A stretch of DNA of 64,000 nt from Mycobacterium florentinum (GTDB lineage Bacteria > Actinomycetota > Actinomycetes > Mycobacteriales > Mycobacteriaceae). Made by a program: the position numbers and the translations under genes. Positions 26,859-36,457 of this stretch are shown here, in pieces (the stretch's first letter is position 1; each line of letters begins with the position of its first letter). The stretch lies in assembly GCF_010730355.1 (NCBI RefSeq), contig NZ_AP022576.1, forward strand, positions 4,712,001-4,776,000, written 5' to 3'. The notes under the pieces are model-generated. The model was given only the letters and a program-made list of their open reading frames with translations, was not told where the DNA came from and did no database searches.

Positions 26859-28022
26859 ATGGACCTTTTCGAGTATCAAGCGAAAGAACTGTTCGTTAAG
26901 CACAACGTACCTACTACGCCCGGTCGTGTAACCGACACCGCCGAGGGTGCGAAGGAAATCGCAACCGAGGTCGGCGCCCCGGTGATGGTCAAGGCGCAGG
27001 TCAAGGTCGGCGGCCGAGGGAAAGCGGGCGGCGTGAAATTCGCCGCGACACCCGACGACGCCTTCGAGCACGCGAAGAACATCCTCGGCCTGGACATCAA
27101 GGGCCACGTCGTGAAGAAGTTGCTGGTCGCCGAGGCCAGCGACATCGCCGAGGAGTACTACATCTCGTTCCTGCTCGACCGCGCCAATCGCACCTACCTG
27201 GCGATGTGCTCGGTCGAGGGCGGCATGGAGATCGAAGAAGTGGCCGCCACCAAGCCCGAGCGGCTGGCCAAGGTCCCGGTGGACGCCGTGACCGGTGTCG
27301 ACCTGGCGACCGCCCGATCCATCGCCGAGCAGGGCCACCTGCCGGCCGAGGTTCTCGACGCGGCCGCGAACACCATCTCCAAGCTGTGGGAGCTGTTCGT
27401 CGCCGAGGACGCCACGCTGGTTGAGGTCAACCCGCTGGTGCGCACTCCGGACGACCAGATTCTCGCGCTGGACGGCAAGGTCACCCTGGACGCCAACGCC
27501 GACTTCCGCCAGCCCGGCCACGCCGAGTTCGAGGACCGCGACGCGACCGACCCGCTGGAGCTCAAGGCCAAGGAGCACGACCTCAACTACGTCAAGCTCG
27601 ATGGCGCCGTCGGCATCATCGGCAACGGCGCGGGTCTGGTGATGTCGACCCTCGACGTCGTCGCCTACGCCGGCGAGAAGCACGGCGGGGTCAAGCCGGC
27701 CAACTTCCTCGACATCGGCGGTGGCGCCTCGGCCGAGGTGATGGCCGCGGGCCTCGACGTCATCCTGAACGACAAGCAGGTCAAGAGCGTGTTCGTGAAC
27801 GTGTTCGGCGGCATCACCTCGTGTGACGCCGTCGCCAACGGCATCGTCACCGCGCTGAAGATGCTCGGCGACGAGGCCAACAAGCCGCTCGTGGTCCGGC
27901 TCGACGGCAACAACGTCGACGAGGGCCGACAGATCCTGGCCGACGCCAACCACCCACTGGTGATCCAGGCCGAGACCATGGATGCCGGTGCCGACAAAGC
28001 CGCCGAGCTGGCGAACAAGTAA
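26859..28022 (+). CDS. sucC: Succinyl-CoA ligase beta subunit
   Basis: A 387-aa subunit of the TCA-cycle enzyme that makes succinate and a nucleoside triphosphate from succinyl-CoA. Seen: [18 protein letters not shown], the ATP-grasp segment [25 protein letters not shown], and the C-terminal [13 protein letters not shown] and [11 protein letters not shown] with the conserved phosphate-binding loop. The start ATG at 26859 gives exactly the Mtb length. It is 12 nt before sucD, with which it forms the alpha/beta complex. Two CRP-like sites lie upstream. Confidence 0.97.
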   Translation: MDLFEYQAKELFVKHNVPTTPGRVTDTAEGAKEIATEVGAPVMVKAQVKVGGRGKAGGVKFAATPDDAFEHAKNILGLDIKGHVVKKLLVAEASDIAEEYYISFLLDRANRTYLAMCSVEGGMEIEEVAATKPERLAKVPVDAVTGVDLATARSIAEQGHLPAEVLDAAANTISKLWELFVAEDATLVEVNPLVRTPDDQILALDGKVTLDANADFRQPGHAEFEDRDATDPLELKAKEHDLNYVKLDGAVGIIGNGAGLVMSTLDVVAYAGEKHGGVKPANFLDIGGGASAEVMAAGLDVILNDKQVKSVFVNVFGGITSCDAVANGIVTALKMLGDEANKPLVVRLDGNNVDEGRQILADANHPLVIQAETMDAGADKAAELANK

Positions 28023-28034
28023 GGGAGTCAAGAA

Positions 28035-28937
28035 ATGTCTATCTTCCTGAACAAGGACTCCAAGGTCATCGTCCAGGGCATCACCGGCGGTGAGGGCACC
28101 AAGCACACCGCCCTGATGCTCAAGGCCGGCACCCAGGTGGTCGGCGGCGTCAACGCCCGTAAGGCCGGCACCACCGTGTCGCACGTCGACGCGAAAGGCA
28201 AGGACGTCGAACTCCCGGTGTTCGGCAGCGTCGCCGAGGCGATCAAGGAGACGGGCGCCAACGTGTCGGTCGTCTTCGTGCCGCCGAAGTTCGCCAAGGA
28301 CGCGATCATCGAAGCCATCGACGCCGAGATCCCGCTGCTGGTGGTCATCACCGAGGGAATTCCGGTGCAGGACAGCGCATATGCGTGGGCCTACAACGTC
28401 GACAAGGGCCAGAAGACGCGGATCATCGGCCCGAACTGTCCCGGCATCATCACCCCGGGCGAGGCGCTGGCCGGCATCACGCCCGCCAACATCAGCGGCC
28501 CCGGCCCCGTCGGGCTGGTGTCCAAGTCGGGCACGCTGACCTACCAGATGATGTACGAGCTGCGCGATTTCGGCTTCTCGACCTCGATCGGTATCGGCGG
28601 CGACCCGGTCATCGGCACCACCCACATCGACGCCATCGAGGCCTTCGAGAAGGACCCCGAGACCAAGGTCATCGTGATGATCGGTGAGATCGGCGGTGAC
28701 GCCGAGGAGCGCGCGGCCGACTACATCAAGGCCAACGTGTCCAAGCCGGTCGTCGGCTACGTCGCGGGATTCACTGCGCCCGAAGGCAAGACGATGGGCC
28801 ACGCGGGCGCGATCGTGTCCGGCTCGTCGGGCACCGCGGCCGCCAAGAAGGAGGCCCTGGAGGCCGCCGGGGTGAAAGTGGGCAAGACGCCGTCGGAGAC
28901 CGCGGCGCTGGCCCGGGAGATCCTGCAGAGCCTCTAG
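28035..28937 (+). CDS. sucD: Succinyl-CoA ligase alpha subunit
   Basis: A 300-aa partner of SucC. The CoA-binding Rossmann domain has [15 protein letters not shown] and [10 protein letters not shown]. The ligase-CoA domain has [13 protein letters not shown] and [14 protein letters not shown], and the phosphorylated histidine lies in [13 protein letters not shown]-type ribosome-binding sequence precedes the ATG at 28035. It ends before a long hairpin that probably terminates the sucCD transcript. Confidence 0.97.
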   Translation: MSIFLNKDSKVIVQGITGGEGTKHTALMLKAGTQVVGGVNARKAGTTVSHVDAKGKDVELPVFGSVAEAIKETGANVSVVFVPPKFAKDAIIEAIDAEIPLLVVITEGIPVQDSAYAWAYNVDKGQKTRIIGPNCPGIITPGEALAGITPANISGPGPVGLVSKSGTLTYQMMYELRDFGFSTSIGIGGDPVIGTTHIDAIEAFEKDPETKVIVMIGEIGGDAEERAADYIKANVSKPVVGYVAGFTAPEGKTMGHAGAIVSGSSGTAAAKKEALEAAGVKVGKTPSETAALAREILQSL

Positions 28938-28945
28938 TTCGTTAC

Positions 28946-28996
28946 CGAGACTGCGGTCAGTCGCGCTGTCACTTAGGCGACTTGGCCGCAGTTTCG
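28946..28996 (+). terminator. Hairpin terminator after sucD
   Basis: Positions 28946-28960 pair with 28982-28996 over about 15 bp including three G:U pairs (core GACTGCGG with CCGCAGTTTC), with a 21-nt loop, starting nine bases after the sucD stop. Confidence 0.6.
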
Positions 28997-29052
28997 TTTC
29001 GGCCCCTGCCATCGGTTAGCCTGACGAACTAACAGTTGCCAGGAGGTTTGTC

Positions 29053-30576
29053 ATGCCGGTGGATCCGCGCACCCCGGTGCTCGTCGGCGCCGGCCAGTTC
29101 ACCGAGCGCATCGACGACCCCGACTATCGGGGCATGTCGGCAGTCGACCTCGCGACCGAGGCCACGCGGGCCGCCCTGGCCGACACCGGCGCCAAAGGCG
29201 TTGCGAAGGCCGTCGACACGGTCTTCGGGCTACGGCAGTTCGAGATCTCCGGACCGATGCCGGCGAAGCTCGGCAAGTCGAACAACTACCCGCGTTCGGT
29301 GATGGACCGTCTCGGCGGCGACCCCGCACGGGTGGTACTCGAACCGGTCGGTGGGCAGGGTCCGCAGAAGCTGGTCACCGAGGCCGGCAACGCGATCGCG
29401 GCGGGCGGCGCCGACGTCGTGCTGATCATGGGCTCGGAGCCGGGGTCGACGGCGCGCTACTTCGCCAACCGCGACGATAAGCCCGACTTCACCGAACACG
29501 TCGAGGGTCAGCTGGAGGATCGCGGCCACCAGATCTTCAGCTACATCGACGATTACACGATTCAGCACGGTCTGACCGCTGCGCCGGTGCAATACGGGCT
29601 GCTCGAGAACGCCCGCCGCGCCCGTCTCGGTCACAGTGTGGCCGGCTATCGGCGCGAGATGGCCGAGCTGTTCGCCCCGATGTCGAAAGTGGCCGCCAAG
29701 AACCCGTTTTCGTCATCGCCGCTGGAGCGGACGGTCGACGAGATCATCACCGTCACCGACGACAACCGGATGATCTGTGACCCGTACCCGCGGCTACTCG
29801 TCGCCCGGGATCAGGTCAATCAGGGCGCCGCGGCGGTGCTGATGTCGGTGCAGGCCGCGACCCGCCTCGGGGTCGCCGAGGACAACTGGGTTTATCTGCA
29901 CGGCCACTCGGACATGGTCGAGCAGGCGATGCTGGATCGCGTCGACCTCGGCGCCAGTCCGGCTGCGGTCCACGCGGCCCGAGAAGCATTGCGGGTAGCC
30001 GGAATTGGCGTCGACGACATCGCCACCTTCGATCTGTACAGCTGCTTTCCGTTTCCGGTGTTCGTGATCTGCGAGGCCCTGGGCATCGACGGGGACGACC
30101 CGCGCGGGCTGACGCTGACCGGCGGGTTGCCGTACTTCGGCGGTCCCGGGAACAGCTACTCGCTGCACGGTATCGCCGAGACGGTCCGGCAAATGCGGGA
30201 CAGGCCAGGGCAATTCGGGTTCGTCGGCGCCAACGGCGGCATCATGAGCAAGTACTCGGTCGGCATCTACTCGACCACACCGGTGGACTGGCGTACCGAC
30301 AACTGCGCAGCGCTCAAGAAGGAGATCGACGCGCTGCCGAAGGTCGACGTCACGAAGACGCCCGAGGGCGCGGCGCGGATCGAGACGTACTCGGTGCGCT
30401 ACGACTGGCCGATCCGCACCGGCATCATCGTCGGCAGGCTCGCGGCGGACAACACCCGATTCATGGCGACCACCGACGACGACGACCTCGTCGCGTTGAT
30501 GAGCGACGGCGATCCGCTCGGGGCCGAGATCTCGGTGTGGACGACCGACAACGGCAACCGGGCTTCGCTAAGCTGA
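29053..30576 (+). CDS. Thiolase-like (acetyl-CoA acetyltransferase family) protein without the usual nucleophilic Cys
   Basis: A 507-aa thiolase-superfamily protein (PRTPVLVGAGQFTER at the start; late ALGIDGDDPRGLTLTGGLPYFGGPG and FGFVGANGGIMSKYSVGIYST), with a C-terminal extension of about 90 residues resembling an OB-fold. At the position of the first catalytic cysteine the sequence reads VGGQGPQKLVTEAG (about 98-111), without Cys. The C-terminal CxG motif is replaced by ANGG. It may bind acyl-CoA or act with a partner rather than as a classical thiolase. An AGGAGG site precedes the ATG at 29053. Mtb has no gene here. Confidence 0.78.
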   Translation: MPVDPRTPVLVGAGQFTERIDDPDYRGMSAVDLATEATRAALADTGAKGVAKAVDTVFGLRQFEISGPMPAKLGKSNNYPRSVMDRLGGDPARVVLEPVGGQGPQKLVTEAGNAIAAGGADVVLIMGSEPGSTARYFANRDDKPDFTEHVEGQLEDRGHQIFSYIDDYTIQHGLTAAPVQYGLLENARRARLGHSVAGYRREMAELFAPMSKVAAKNPFSSSPLERTVDEIITVTDDNRMICDPYPRLLVARDQVNQGAAAVLMSVQAATRLGVAEDNWVYLHGHSDMVEQAMLDRVDLGASPAAVHAAREALRVAGIGVDDIATFDLYSCFPFPVFVICEALGIDGDDPRGLTLTGGLPYFGGPGNSYSLHGIAETVRQMRDRPGQFGFVGANGGIMSKYSVGIYSTTPVDWRTDNCAALKKEIDALPKVDVTKTPEGAARIETYSVRYDWPIRTGIIVGRLAADNTRFMATTDDDDLVALMSDGDPLGAEISVWTTDNGNRASLS

Positions 30577-30583
30577 CGCTTCG

Positions 30584-30640
30584 CGACACTTAAACCACGC
30601 ACAAGACACGCCGCAAAAGGTCGCAGTGGTTTAAGTCTCG
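30584..30640. terminator. Inverted repeat between convergent thiolase-like and oxidoreductase genes
   Basis: Arms 30584-30598 (core ACTTAAACCAC) and 30626-30640 (core GTGGTTTAAGT) pair at 14 of 15 positions around a 27-nt loop. The T-rich sequence inside the arms would give U-rich RNA in both directions. Confidence 0.6.
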
Positions 30641-30682
30641 GAGTACGCGCGGGCCGGCGAAGTGCGGCGCGGGCGTGCCCGC

Positions 30683-31531
30683 TCAGACCATCGACGAGAG
30701 CTTGCCCGCCAACCGCTCCACGTAGGCGGCGACCTCTTCTTCGGGCTTGTCCGGCAGGCCGAACAGCACCTCGGTCACCCCGAGTTCGGACCAGTGCGCC
30801 AGCTTCTCGGGCACCGGCTTGAAGTCCAGGGCCACGATCTGCGGGGCGCCGTCGCGCCCGGCGGCCGCCCAGGTGTCCTGCAACAGCTTCACCGGCTCGT
30901 CGATGTCGAGGTCGCGGGGCGTGGTGATCCAGCCGTCGGCGCTGCGGGCGATCCACTTGAAGTTCTTCTCGTTGCCCGCGGCGCCCACCAGCACCGGGAT
31001 GTTCGGCTGTACCGGCTTGGGCCAGGCCCAGCTGGGGCCGAACTTGACGAACTCGCCGTCGTATTCGGCTTCCTCCTGTGTCCACAGCGCCCGCATCGCC
31101 TCGAGGTACTCGCGCAGGCAGGTGCGGCGGCGTCCGGCCGGCACGCCGTGGTCAGCCAGTTCGTCGGTGTTCCAACCGAATCCGACGCCCAGGCTGACCC
31201 GGCCACCGGACAGGTGGTCGAGGGTGGCGATACTTTTCGCCAGCGTGATCGGGTCATGCTCAACGGGCAGCGCCACCGCGGTGGACAGCCGCACCCGCGA
31301 CGTCATCGCGCAGGCGGCGCCCAGGCTTACCCACGGGTCCAGCGTGCGCATGTAGCGGTCGTCCGGCAGCGACTCGTCACCCGTGGTCGGGTGCGCCGCC
31401 TCCCGCTTGACCGGGATATGCGTGTGTTCCGGCACGTAGAACGTCTTAAAGCCGTGGTCGTCGGCGAGTTTGGCGGCGGCTGCCGGAGAGATGCCCCGGT
31501 CACTGGTGAAAAGCACTAGCCCGTAATCCAT
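30683..31531 (-). CDS. LLM-class F420-dependent oxidoreductase (Rv0953c-like)
   Basis: A 282-aa luciferase-like oxidoreductase. It has MDYGLVLFTSDRGIS, the FYVPEHTHIPV strand, SRVRLSTAVALPVEHDPI, LDHLSGGRVSLGVGFGWN and PIPVLVG-type PNIPVLVGAAGN. The ATG at 31531 gives exactly the length recalled for Rv0953c. A perfect KstR-type box lies nine bases upstream, so the start codon is close to the promoter and the transcript may have almost no leader. It is probably part of sterol or lipid catabolism. It shares its operator sequence with the Rv0940c-like gene in this window. Confidence 0.86.
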   Translation of the reverse strand: MDYGLVLFTSDRGISPAAAAKLADDHGFKTFYVPEHTHIPVKREAAHPTTGDESLPDDRYMRTLDPWVSLGAACAMTSRVRLSTAVALPVEHDPITLAKSIATLDHLSGGRVSLGVGFGWNTDELADHGVPAGRRRTCLREYLEAMRALWTQEEAEYDGEFVKFGPSWAWPKPVQPNIPVLVGAAGNEKNFKWIARSADGWITTPRDLDIDEPVKLLQDTWAAAGRDGAPQIVALDFKPVPEKLAHWSELGVTEVLFGLPDKPEEEVAAYVERLAGKLSSMV

Positions 31532-31540
31532 GCACAGAAT

Positions 31541-31554
31541 TAGAACGTGTTCTA
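31541..31554. promoter_or_regulatory. KstR-type operator
   Basis: TAGAACGTGTTCTA, the same 14-mer on the same strand as at 12189-12202, fits TNNAACNNGTTNNA fully. It lies nine bases before the ATG of the oxidoreductase gene. Confidence 0.75.
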
Positions 31555-31814
31555 CCTGCGCCGGGCAACCCGCCCCCCGCGGAGCGGCTCGAAGCCGGGG
31601 TGTGGCGACTATCCGCCCTGGTCGCGCGCGGGGGCCGGTCGCTCCGGCGCGGCCGCCCGAACGTGCGCTAGCGTGGTTGATCGATCGCGCGTAACGCATG
31701 CGCGGGCACGTCTGGGTGTTTGAGTACGGCGGGCCCTGGAAGCACAGCGTCGCACCGCAGCAGCGGCGTGGCGCCTGTCGAGGTCTTGAAGGCACTGAAG
31801 CAACAGGAGGAGTC

Positions 31815-32669
31815 ATGACCTACTCGCCCGGGAGTCCCGGCTATCCGCAAGCGCAGCCCGGCGGCTCCTACCCCGGCGCCACGCCGTCGTTCGCCAAGAC
31901 CGACGACGGCGAGAGCAAACTGCCGCTGTACGTCAACATTGCTGTCGTCGCGCTCGGCCTGGCCGTGTATCTGCTGAACTTCGGGCCGACCTTCGTGCTC
32001 AGCGCCGACCTCGGTCCCGCCTCCGGCGGCCGCGCCGGTGACGCCGGCACCGCGGTGCTCGTCGCCGTGCTGGCCACGCTGCTGGCCGGGCTGAGCTTGC
32101 TGCCCAAGGCCAAGAACTACGCGGGCGTGGTAGCGGCGGTCGCCGTCCTGGGCGCGCTGCTGGCGATCGCGGAGGTCATCAACACCCCGGCCGGTTTCGC
32201 CGTCGGCTGGGCCATGTGGCCGTTGGTCGCGGCCAGCGTGCTGCAGGCCGTCGCCGCCGTCGTGGAGCTGCTGCTGGACGCGGGCGTCATCACGGCGCCG
32301 CCGCCGCGGCCCAAGTACGACCCCTACGCGCAGCAGTACGGCCAATACGGGCAGTACGGGCAGTACGGAGGCCAGCAGCACGGCGGCTACTACGGTCAGC
32401 AGGGCCCGCAGCAGCACAACCCGCAGTCCGGGTACGGATCGCAGTACGGTGGCTACCCCTCGAGCCAGGCCCCGACCCAGAGCGCGATCCCGACCGGCGG
32501 CTTCGGCGCCCAGTCCCCGCAGTCCGGCTCGCAGCCGGCGGCGCAGCAGCAGGGTCCGACGACGCCGCCCACCGGTTTCCCGAGCTTCAGCCCGCCCCCG
32601 TCGGTCGGCGGTACGGGTGCCTCCGAACAGCCCGGCGACCAGTCGGGCTCTGGACCGGCCCCGTCTTAA
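31815..32669 (+). CDS. 34-kDa antigenic membrane protein (Rv0954-like, DUF5336)
   Basis: A 284-aa protein. After a Pro/Gly-rich N-terminus it has four membrane helices (about residues 38-165: [52 protein letters not shown] and [17 protein letters not shown]). A long disordered cytoplasmic tail rich in Gln, Tyr, Gly and Pro follows, with YGQ repeats ([15 protein letters not shown]) and PQSG units. It matches the 34-kDa antigen family of mycobacteria. An AGGAGG site precedes the ATG at 31815. The neighbour perM follows after 39 nt, so the two are probably co-transcribed. Its molecular role is not established. Confidence 0.88.
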   Translation: MTYSPGSPGYPQAQPGGSYPGATPSFAKTDDGESKLPLYVNIAVVALGLAVYLLNFGPTFVLSADLGPASGGRAGDAGTAVLVAVLATLLAGLSLLPKAKNYAGVVAAVAVLGALLAIAEVINTPAGFAVGWAMWPLVAASVLQAVAAVVELLLDAGVITAPPPRPKYDPYAQQYGQYGQYGQYGGQQHGGYYGQQGPQQHNPQSGYGSQYGGYPSSQAPTQSAIPTGGFGAQSPQSGSQPAAQQQGPTTPPTGFPSFSPPPSVGGTGASEQPGDQSGSGPAPS

Positions 32670-32708
32670 CCGCGGGCTCTCGCGCCTCGACGGGCACGTG
32701 CTCCAAGA

Positions 32709-34109
32709 GTGACACGGGTGGAGGACAACCGGGCAGCGGGTGCTCGCCAGGCGCGTGACCTCGTCCGGGTCGCGTTCGGCCCAGCGGTGCTGGCGCTGGT
32801 CATCATCGCCGCGGTCACGCTGCTTGAGCTGCTGATCGCCAACAGCGACATGACCGGCGCGCTCGGGGCGATCGCCAGCATCTGGCTCGGCGTGCACCGG
32901 GTACCGATTGCGATCGGCGGCCGCGAGTTGGGCGTATTGCCGCTGCTGCCAATCCTATTCATGGTGTGGGCGACCGCGCGCACCACGGCGCGGGCGACCA
33001 CCCGATATTCGTCTTGGCTGGTGATCCGCTGGGTCGTCGCCTCGGCGCTGGGTGGGCCCCTGCTGATCGCGGCGATCGCGCTGGCCGTCATCCACGACGC
33101 CTCGACGGTGCTCACCGAGCTGCAGACACCCAGCGCCCTGCGCGCATTCGCCAGCGTCGCGATGGTGCACGCCATCGGTGCGGCGATCGGGGTCGGGTCC
33201 CGGGTCGGCCGACGGGCGATGATGGCGGCGTCCCTGCCCTTCTGGCTGGGCGATTCGCTGCGTGCCGCGGCCGCCGGCGTGCTGGCGCTGGTCGGACTCT
33301 CCGGCTTCGTGACGGCCGGATCGCTGGTGGTGCACTGGGCGACGATGCAGGAGCTCTACGGGATCACCGATTCCATCTTCGGCGAGTTCAGCCTCACCGT
33401 GCTGTCGATGCTCTACGCGCCCAACGTCATCGTCGGCACCTCGGCGGTCGCGGTGGGGTCCAGTGCGCATATCGGTTTTGCGACGTTCAGTTCGTTCACC
33501 GTGTTCGGCGGTGATATTCCGGCGCTGCCGGTGCTGGCCACGGCGCCGACGCCACCGCTGGGGCCGGCGTGGGTGGCACTGCTCATCGTCGGGGCGTCGT
33601 CGGGTGTGGCGGTCGGACAGCAATGCGCCCGGCGTCCGCTTCCGCTGCTTGCGGCGCTGGCCAAGCTGCTGGTCGCCGCGGTGGTCGGGGCGCTGGTGAT
33701 GTCGCTGCTGGCCTTCGGCAGCAGTGGCCGGCTGGGCAACTTCGGCGAGGTCGGGGTGGATCAGGGTGCCCTGTGGGTCGGCACGTTCTGCTGGTTCGCG
33801 GTCATCGGCTGGGTGACGGTGGTGATGACCGGCGGGATCAGGCCCACTAAATTCAGAAGGCCGCGGCAGGCCAAACCGAAGCGCGCGCCCGCGCCGCGGG
33901 CCGAAGAACCGAAGGACTTCGCGGACGTCTTGGCCGAGCCCGATCCGGTGGGCGAAGGCGCCCCGCCGCTCGACGACGAGGAAGCGTTCATGTTCGCCGA
34001 CCCGACGCCCGCCGAACCCATGCCGGGCGAGCCCGCGTTCGACGAGCCGATGCCCGATGAGCCCGCGCCGGATGAATCGACGCCCGGCGAACGCGGTTCC
34101 GAGGACTAG
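32709..34109 (+). CDS. perM: Divisome-associated integral membrane protein PerM (Rv0955-like)
   Basis: A 466-aa multi-pass membrane protein (DUF6350) with about eight to ten predicted helices over residues 20-380, then a cytoplasmic tail rich in Pro, Glu and Asp with near-repeats ([17 protein letters not shown]). In Mtb, PerM is needed in chronic infection and low magnesium and is reported to stabilise the divisome protein FtsB. The GTG at 32709 is the start used here; another GTG three codons later is possible. The acidic tail is longer than the family core and looks disordered. Confidence 0.86.
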   Translation: MTRVEDNRAAGARQARDLVRVAFGPAVLALVIIAAVTLLELLIANSDMTGALGAIASIWLGVHRVPIAIGGRELGVLPLLPILFMVWATARTTARATTRYSSWLVIRWVVASALGGPLLIAAIALAVIHDASTVLTELQTPSALRAFASVAMVHAIGAAIGVGSRVGRRAMMAASLPFWLGDSLRAAAAGVLALVGLSGFVTAGSLVVHWATMQELYGITDSIFGEFSLTVLSMLYAPNVIVGTSAVAVGSSAHIGFATFSSFTVFGGDIPALPVLATAPTPPLGPAWVALLIVGASSGVAVGQQCARRPLPLLAALAKLLVAAVVGALVMSLLAFGSSGRLGNFGEVGVDQGALWVGTFCWFAVIGWVTVVMTGGIRPTKFRRPRQAKPKRAPAPRAEEPKDFADVLAEPDPVGEGAPPLDDEEAFMFADPTPAEPMPGEPAFDEPMPDEPAPDESTPGERGSED

Positions 34110-34159
34110 CACGGCCGGTCGTATCGTCACCCGGGCGTCGTCGTTAGTAGGCTCGCGAT

Positions 34160-34789
34160 GTGGTCGAACCGCTGCGCGTGCCCCCGAGTGCGCCGGCGCG
34201 ATTGGTCGTGCTGGCGTCGGGCACCGGATCGCTGCTGAATTCCCTGCTGGCCGCCGCCGTCGACGACTATCCGGCCCGGGTGGTCGCGGTCGGCGTGGAT
34301 CGCGACTGCCGGGCCACCGAGGTCGCCGCCGCCGCGTCCGTGCCGACCTTCACCGTCCGGCTCGGCGACCACCCCGATCGCGACGCCTGGGACGCCGCCA
34401 TCACCGAGGCCACCGCCGCGCACTCGCCCGATCTCATCGTCTCCGCTGGCTTCATGAAAATCCTTGGACCGCAATTCCTTTCGCGATTCTGCGGACGCAC
34501 GCTGAACACCCACCCGGCGCTACTGCCGGCGTTCGCGGGAGCACATGCGGTCCCCGAAGCGCTGGCTTACGGTGTGCGGGTCACGGGCTGTACGGTGCAC
34601 CTGGTGGATGCCGGCATGGACACCGGGCCGATATTGGCGCAGGAGCCCATCGCGGTCCTCGACGGCGACACCGAAGAGACATTGCACGAACGCATCAAAG
34701 TCATCGAACGGCGACTGTTGGTGGACGTGGTGGCCGCGATCGCTACCCGCGGCGTGACCTGGAGCGGACGAAAGGCGACCCTGGGATGA
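34160..34789 (+). CDS. purN: Phosphoribosylglycinamide formyltransferase 1
   Basis: A 209-aa enzyme of purine synthesis, transferring a formyl group from 10-formyl-THF to GAR. It has the phosphate-binding [16 protein letters not shown], the catalytic segment [18 protein letters not shown] (Asn and His) and [13 protein letters not shown] (catalytic Asp). GTG at 34160 is used as start; the overlapping ATG two bases earlier is out of frame. purH follows eight bases downstream through a tiny four-codon ORF that overlaps both genes. Confidence 0.95.
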   Translation: MVEPLRVPPSAPARLVVLASGTGSLLNSLLAAAVDDYPARVVAVGVDRDCRATEVAAAASVPTFTVRLGDHPDRDAWDAAITEATAAHSPDLIVSAGFMKILGPQFLSRFCGRTLNTHPALLPAFAGAHAVPEALAYGVRVTGCTVHLVDAGMDTGPILAQEPIAVLDGDTEETLHERIKVIERRLLVDVVAAIATRGVTWSGRKATLG

Positions 34790-34796
34790 GCACAGC

Positions 34797-36368
34797 ATGA
34801 GCACCGACGAGTCAAGAAAAGCGATTCGCCGCGCGTTGATCAGCGTCTACGACAAGACCGGCCTGATCGAACTCGCCCAGGGCCTGAGTGCGGCCGGCGT
34901 CGAGATCGTCTCGACCGGGTCGACCGCGAAAACCATTGCTGACAAAGGGATTCCGGTAACGCCCGTGGAGGAGCTGACCGGCTTCCCCGAGGTGCTCGAC
35001 GGCCGGGTCAAGACGCTGCACCCGCGCGTGCATGCCGGGCTGCTCGCCGATCTGCGCAAGCCCGAGCACGCCGCGGCGCTCGAGGAGCTCGGGATCGCGG
35101 CCTTCGAGCTGGTGGTCGTCAACCTGTATCCGTTCAGCCAGACCGTCGACTCCGGCGCCGGCCTCGACGAATGCGTCGAGCAGATCGACATCGGCGGGCC
35201 GTCGATGGTCCGGGCGGCCGCGAAAAACCATCCGAGCGTGGCGGTGGTCGTCGACCCGCTCGGCTACGACGGGGTGCTCGCCGCGACCCGCAACGGCGGA
35301 TTCACGCTCGCCGAGCGCAAGAAGCTGGCGTCGTTGGCCTTTCAGCACACCGCCGAGTACGACATCGCCGTGGCGAGCTGGATGGAGTGCACCCTGGCGC
35401 CCGAGCACCCCGAGACCGCGTTTCCGCAGTGGTTCGGCCACAGCTGGCGCCGCTCGGCGATGCTGCGCTACGGCGAGAACCCGCACCAGCAGGCCGCGCT
35501 CTACGTCGACTCGGCAGCTTGGCCGGGCCTGGCGCAGGCCGAGCAGCTGCACGGAAAAGAGATGTCCTACAACAACTTCACCGACGCGGATGCGGCCTGG
35601 CGGGCGGCGTTCGACCACGAAGAAATCTGTGTGGCAATCATCAAGCACGCCAACCCGTGTGGGATCGCGATCTCGTCGCTTTCGGTCGCCGACGCGCATC
35701 GCAAGGCTCACGAGTGTGATCCGCTCAGCGCCTTTGGAGGCGTCATCGCCACGAATACCGAAGTCAGCCTTGAGATGGCGGAGTACGTCAGCACCATCTT
35801 CACCGAGGTGATCGTCGCCCCGGCCTACGCGCCGGACGCCCTCGATGTGCTGACGCGCAAGAAGAACATCCGGGTGCTGGTTGCTTCCGAGCCACTGGCC
35901 GGTGGCTCCGAGCTGAAGCCGGTCAGCGGGGGATTGCTGATGCAGCAGCGCGATCAGCTCGACGCGCACGGTGACAACCCGGCCAACTGGACGCTGGCTT
36001 GCGGATCGCCGGCGGACCCGGCGACGTTGAGTGACCTGGTTTTCGCGTGGCGTACCTGCCGTGCGGTCAAGTCGAACGCGATCGTGATCGCCTCCGGCGG
36101 TGCCACTATCGGCGTCGGCATGGGTCAGGTCAACCGGGTCGACGCGGCCCGGCTGGCCGTCGAACGCGGCGGCGACCGCGTCGGTGGCGCGGTGGCGGCC
36201 AGCGATGCGTTCTTCCCGTTTCCGGACGGGTTGGAGACGCTGGCGCGCGCGGGGGTCAAGGCGATCGTGCACCCCGGAGGCTCGGTGCGCGACGACGAAG
36301 TGACCGCTGCGGCCGCCGCGGCCGGCGTCACCTTATACCTGACCGGCGCGCGCCACTTCGCTCATTAG
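34797..36368 (+). CDS. purH: Bifunctional AICAR transformylase / IMP cyclohydrolase
   Basis: A 523-aa enzyme doing the last two steps of IMP synthesis. The N-terminal MGS-like cyclohydrolase domain (about 1-200) has [27 protein letters not shown] and [15 protein letters not shown]. The transformylase domain has [43 protein letters not shown] and [13 protein letters not shown]. The ATG at 34797 is coupled to purN through a mini-ORF. A compact palindrome follows the stop codon. Confidence 0.96.
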   Translation: MSTDESRKAIRRALISVYDKTGLIELAQGLSAAGVEIVSTGSTAKTIADKGIPVTPVEELTGFPEVLDGRVKTLHPRVHAGLLADLRKPEHAAALEELGIAAFELVVVNLYPFSQTVDSGAGLDECVEQIDIGGPSMVRAAAKNHPSVAVVVDPLGYDGVLAATRNGGFTLAERKKLASLAFQHTAEYDIAVASWMECTLAPEHPETAFPQWFGHSWRRSAMLRYGENPHQQAALYVDSAAWPGLAQAEQLHGKEMSYNNFTDADAAWRAAFDHEEICVAIIKHANPCGIAISSLSVADAHRKAHECDPLSAFGGVIATNTEVSLEMAEYVSTIFTEVIVAPAYAPDALDVLTRKKNIRVLVASEPLAGGSELKPVSGGLLMQQRDQLDAHGDNPANWTLACGSPADPATLSDLVFAWRTCRAVKSNAIVIASGGATIGVGMGQVNRVDAARLAVERGGDRVGGAVAASDAFFPFPDGLETLARAGVKAIVHPGGSVRDDEVTAAAAAAGVTLYLTGARHFAH

Positions 36369-36369
36369 G

Positions 36370-36389
36370 GCGCACTGAAATCAGTGCGC
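36370..36389. terminator. Compact palindrome after purH
   Basis: GCGCACTGAAATCAGTGCGC is a perfect 9-bp inverted repeat around AA, one base after the purH stop. It probably folds as a shorter stem with a wider loop and marks the mRNA 3' end. Confidence 0.5.
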
Positions 36390-36457
36390 GGGCACACTCG
36401 AGGGCGCTAAAGCCGGTGCGCATGACGCACATATGGGGCGCGACGTAACTTGGAGTG

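Noticed and set aside
26697..29012. 771-codon open frame on the - strand across sucC and sucD
   Set aside because: Antisense shadow of two highly conserved enzymes, with low-complexity His/Asp/Leu composition and no motif.
32328..32460. Tandem CAGTACGG-like repeats as a possible CRISPR or minisatellite
   Set aside because: They encode in-frame YGQ repeats in the tail of the 34-kDa antigen, are too short and have no spacers.
34812..36272. 486-codon open frame opposite purH
   Set aside because: Antisense shadow; composition biased to Arg/His/Val, no family features.
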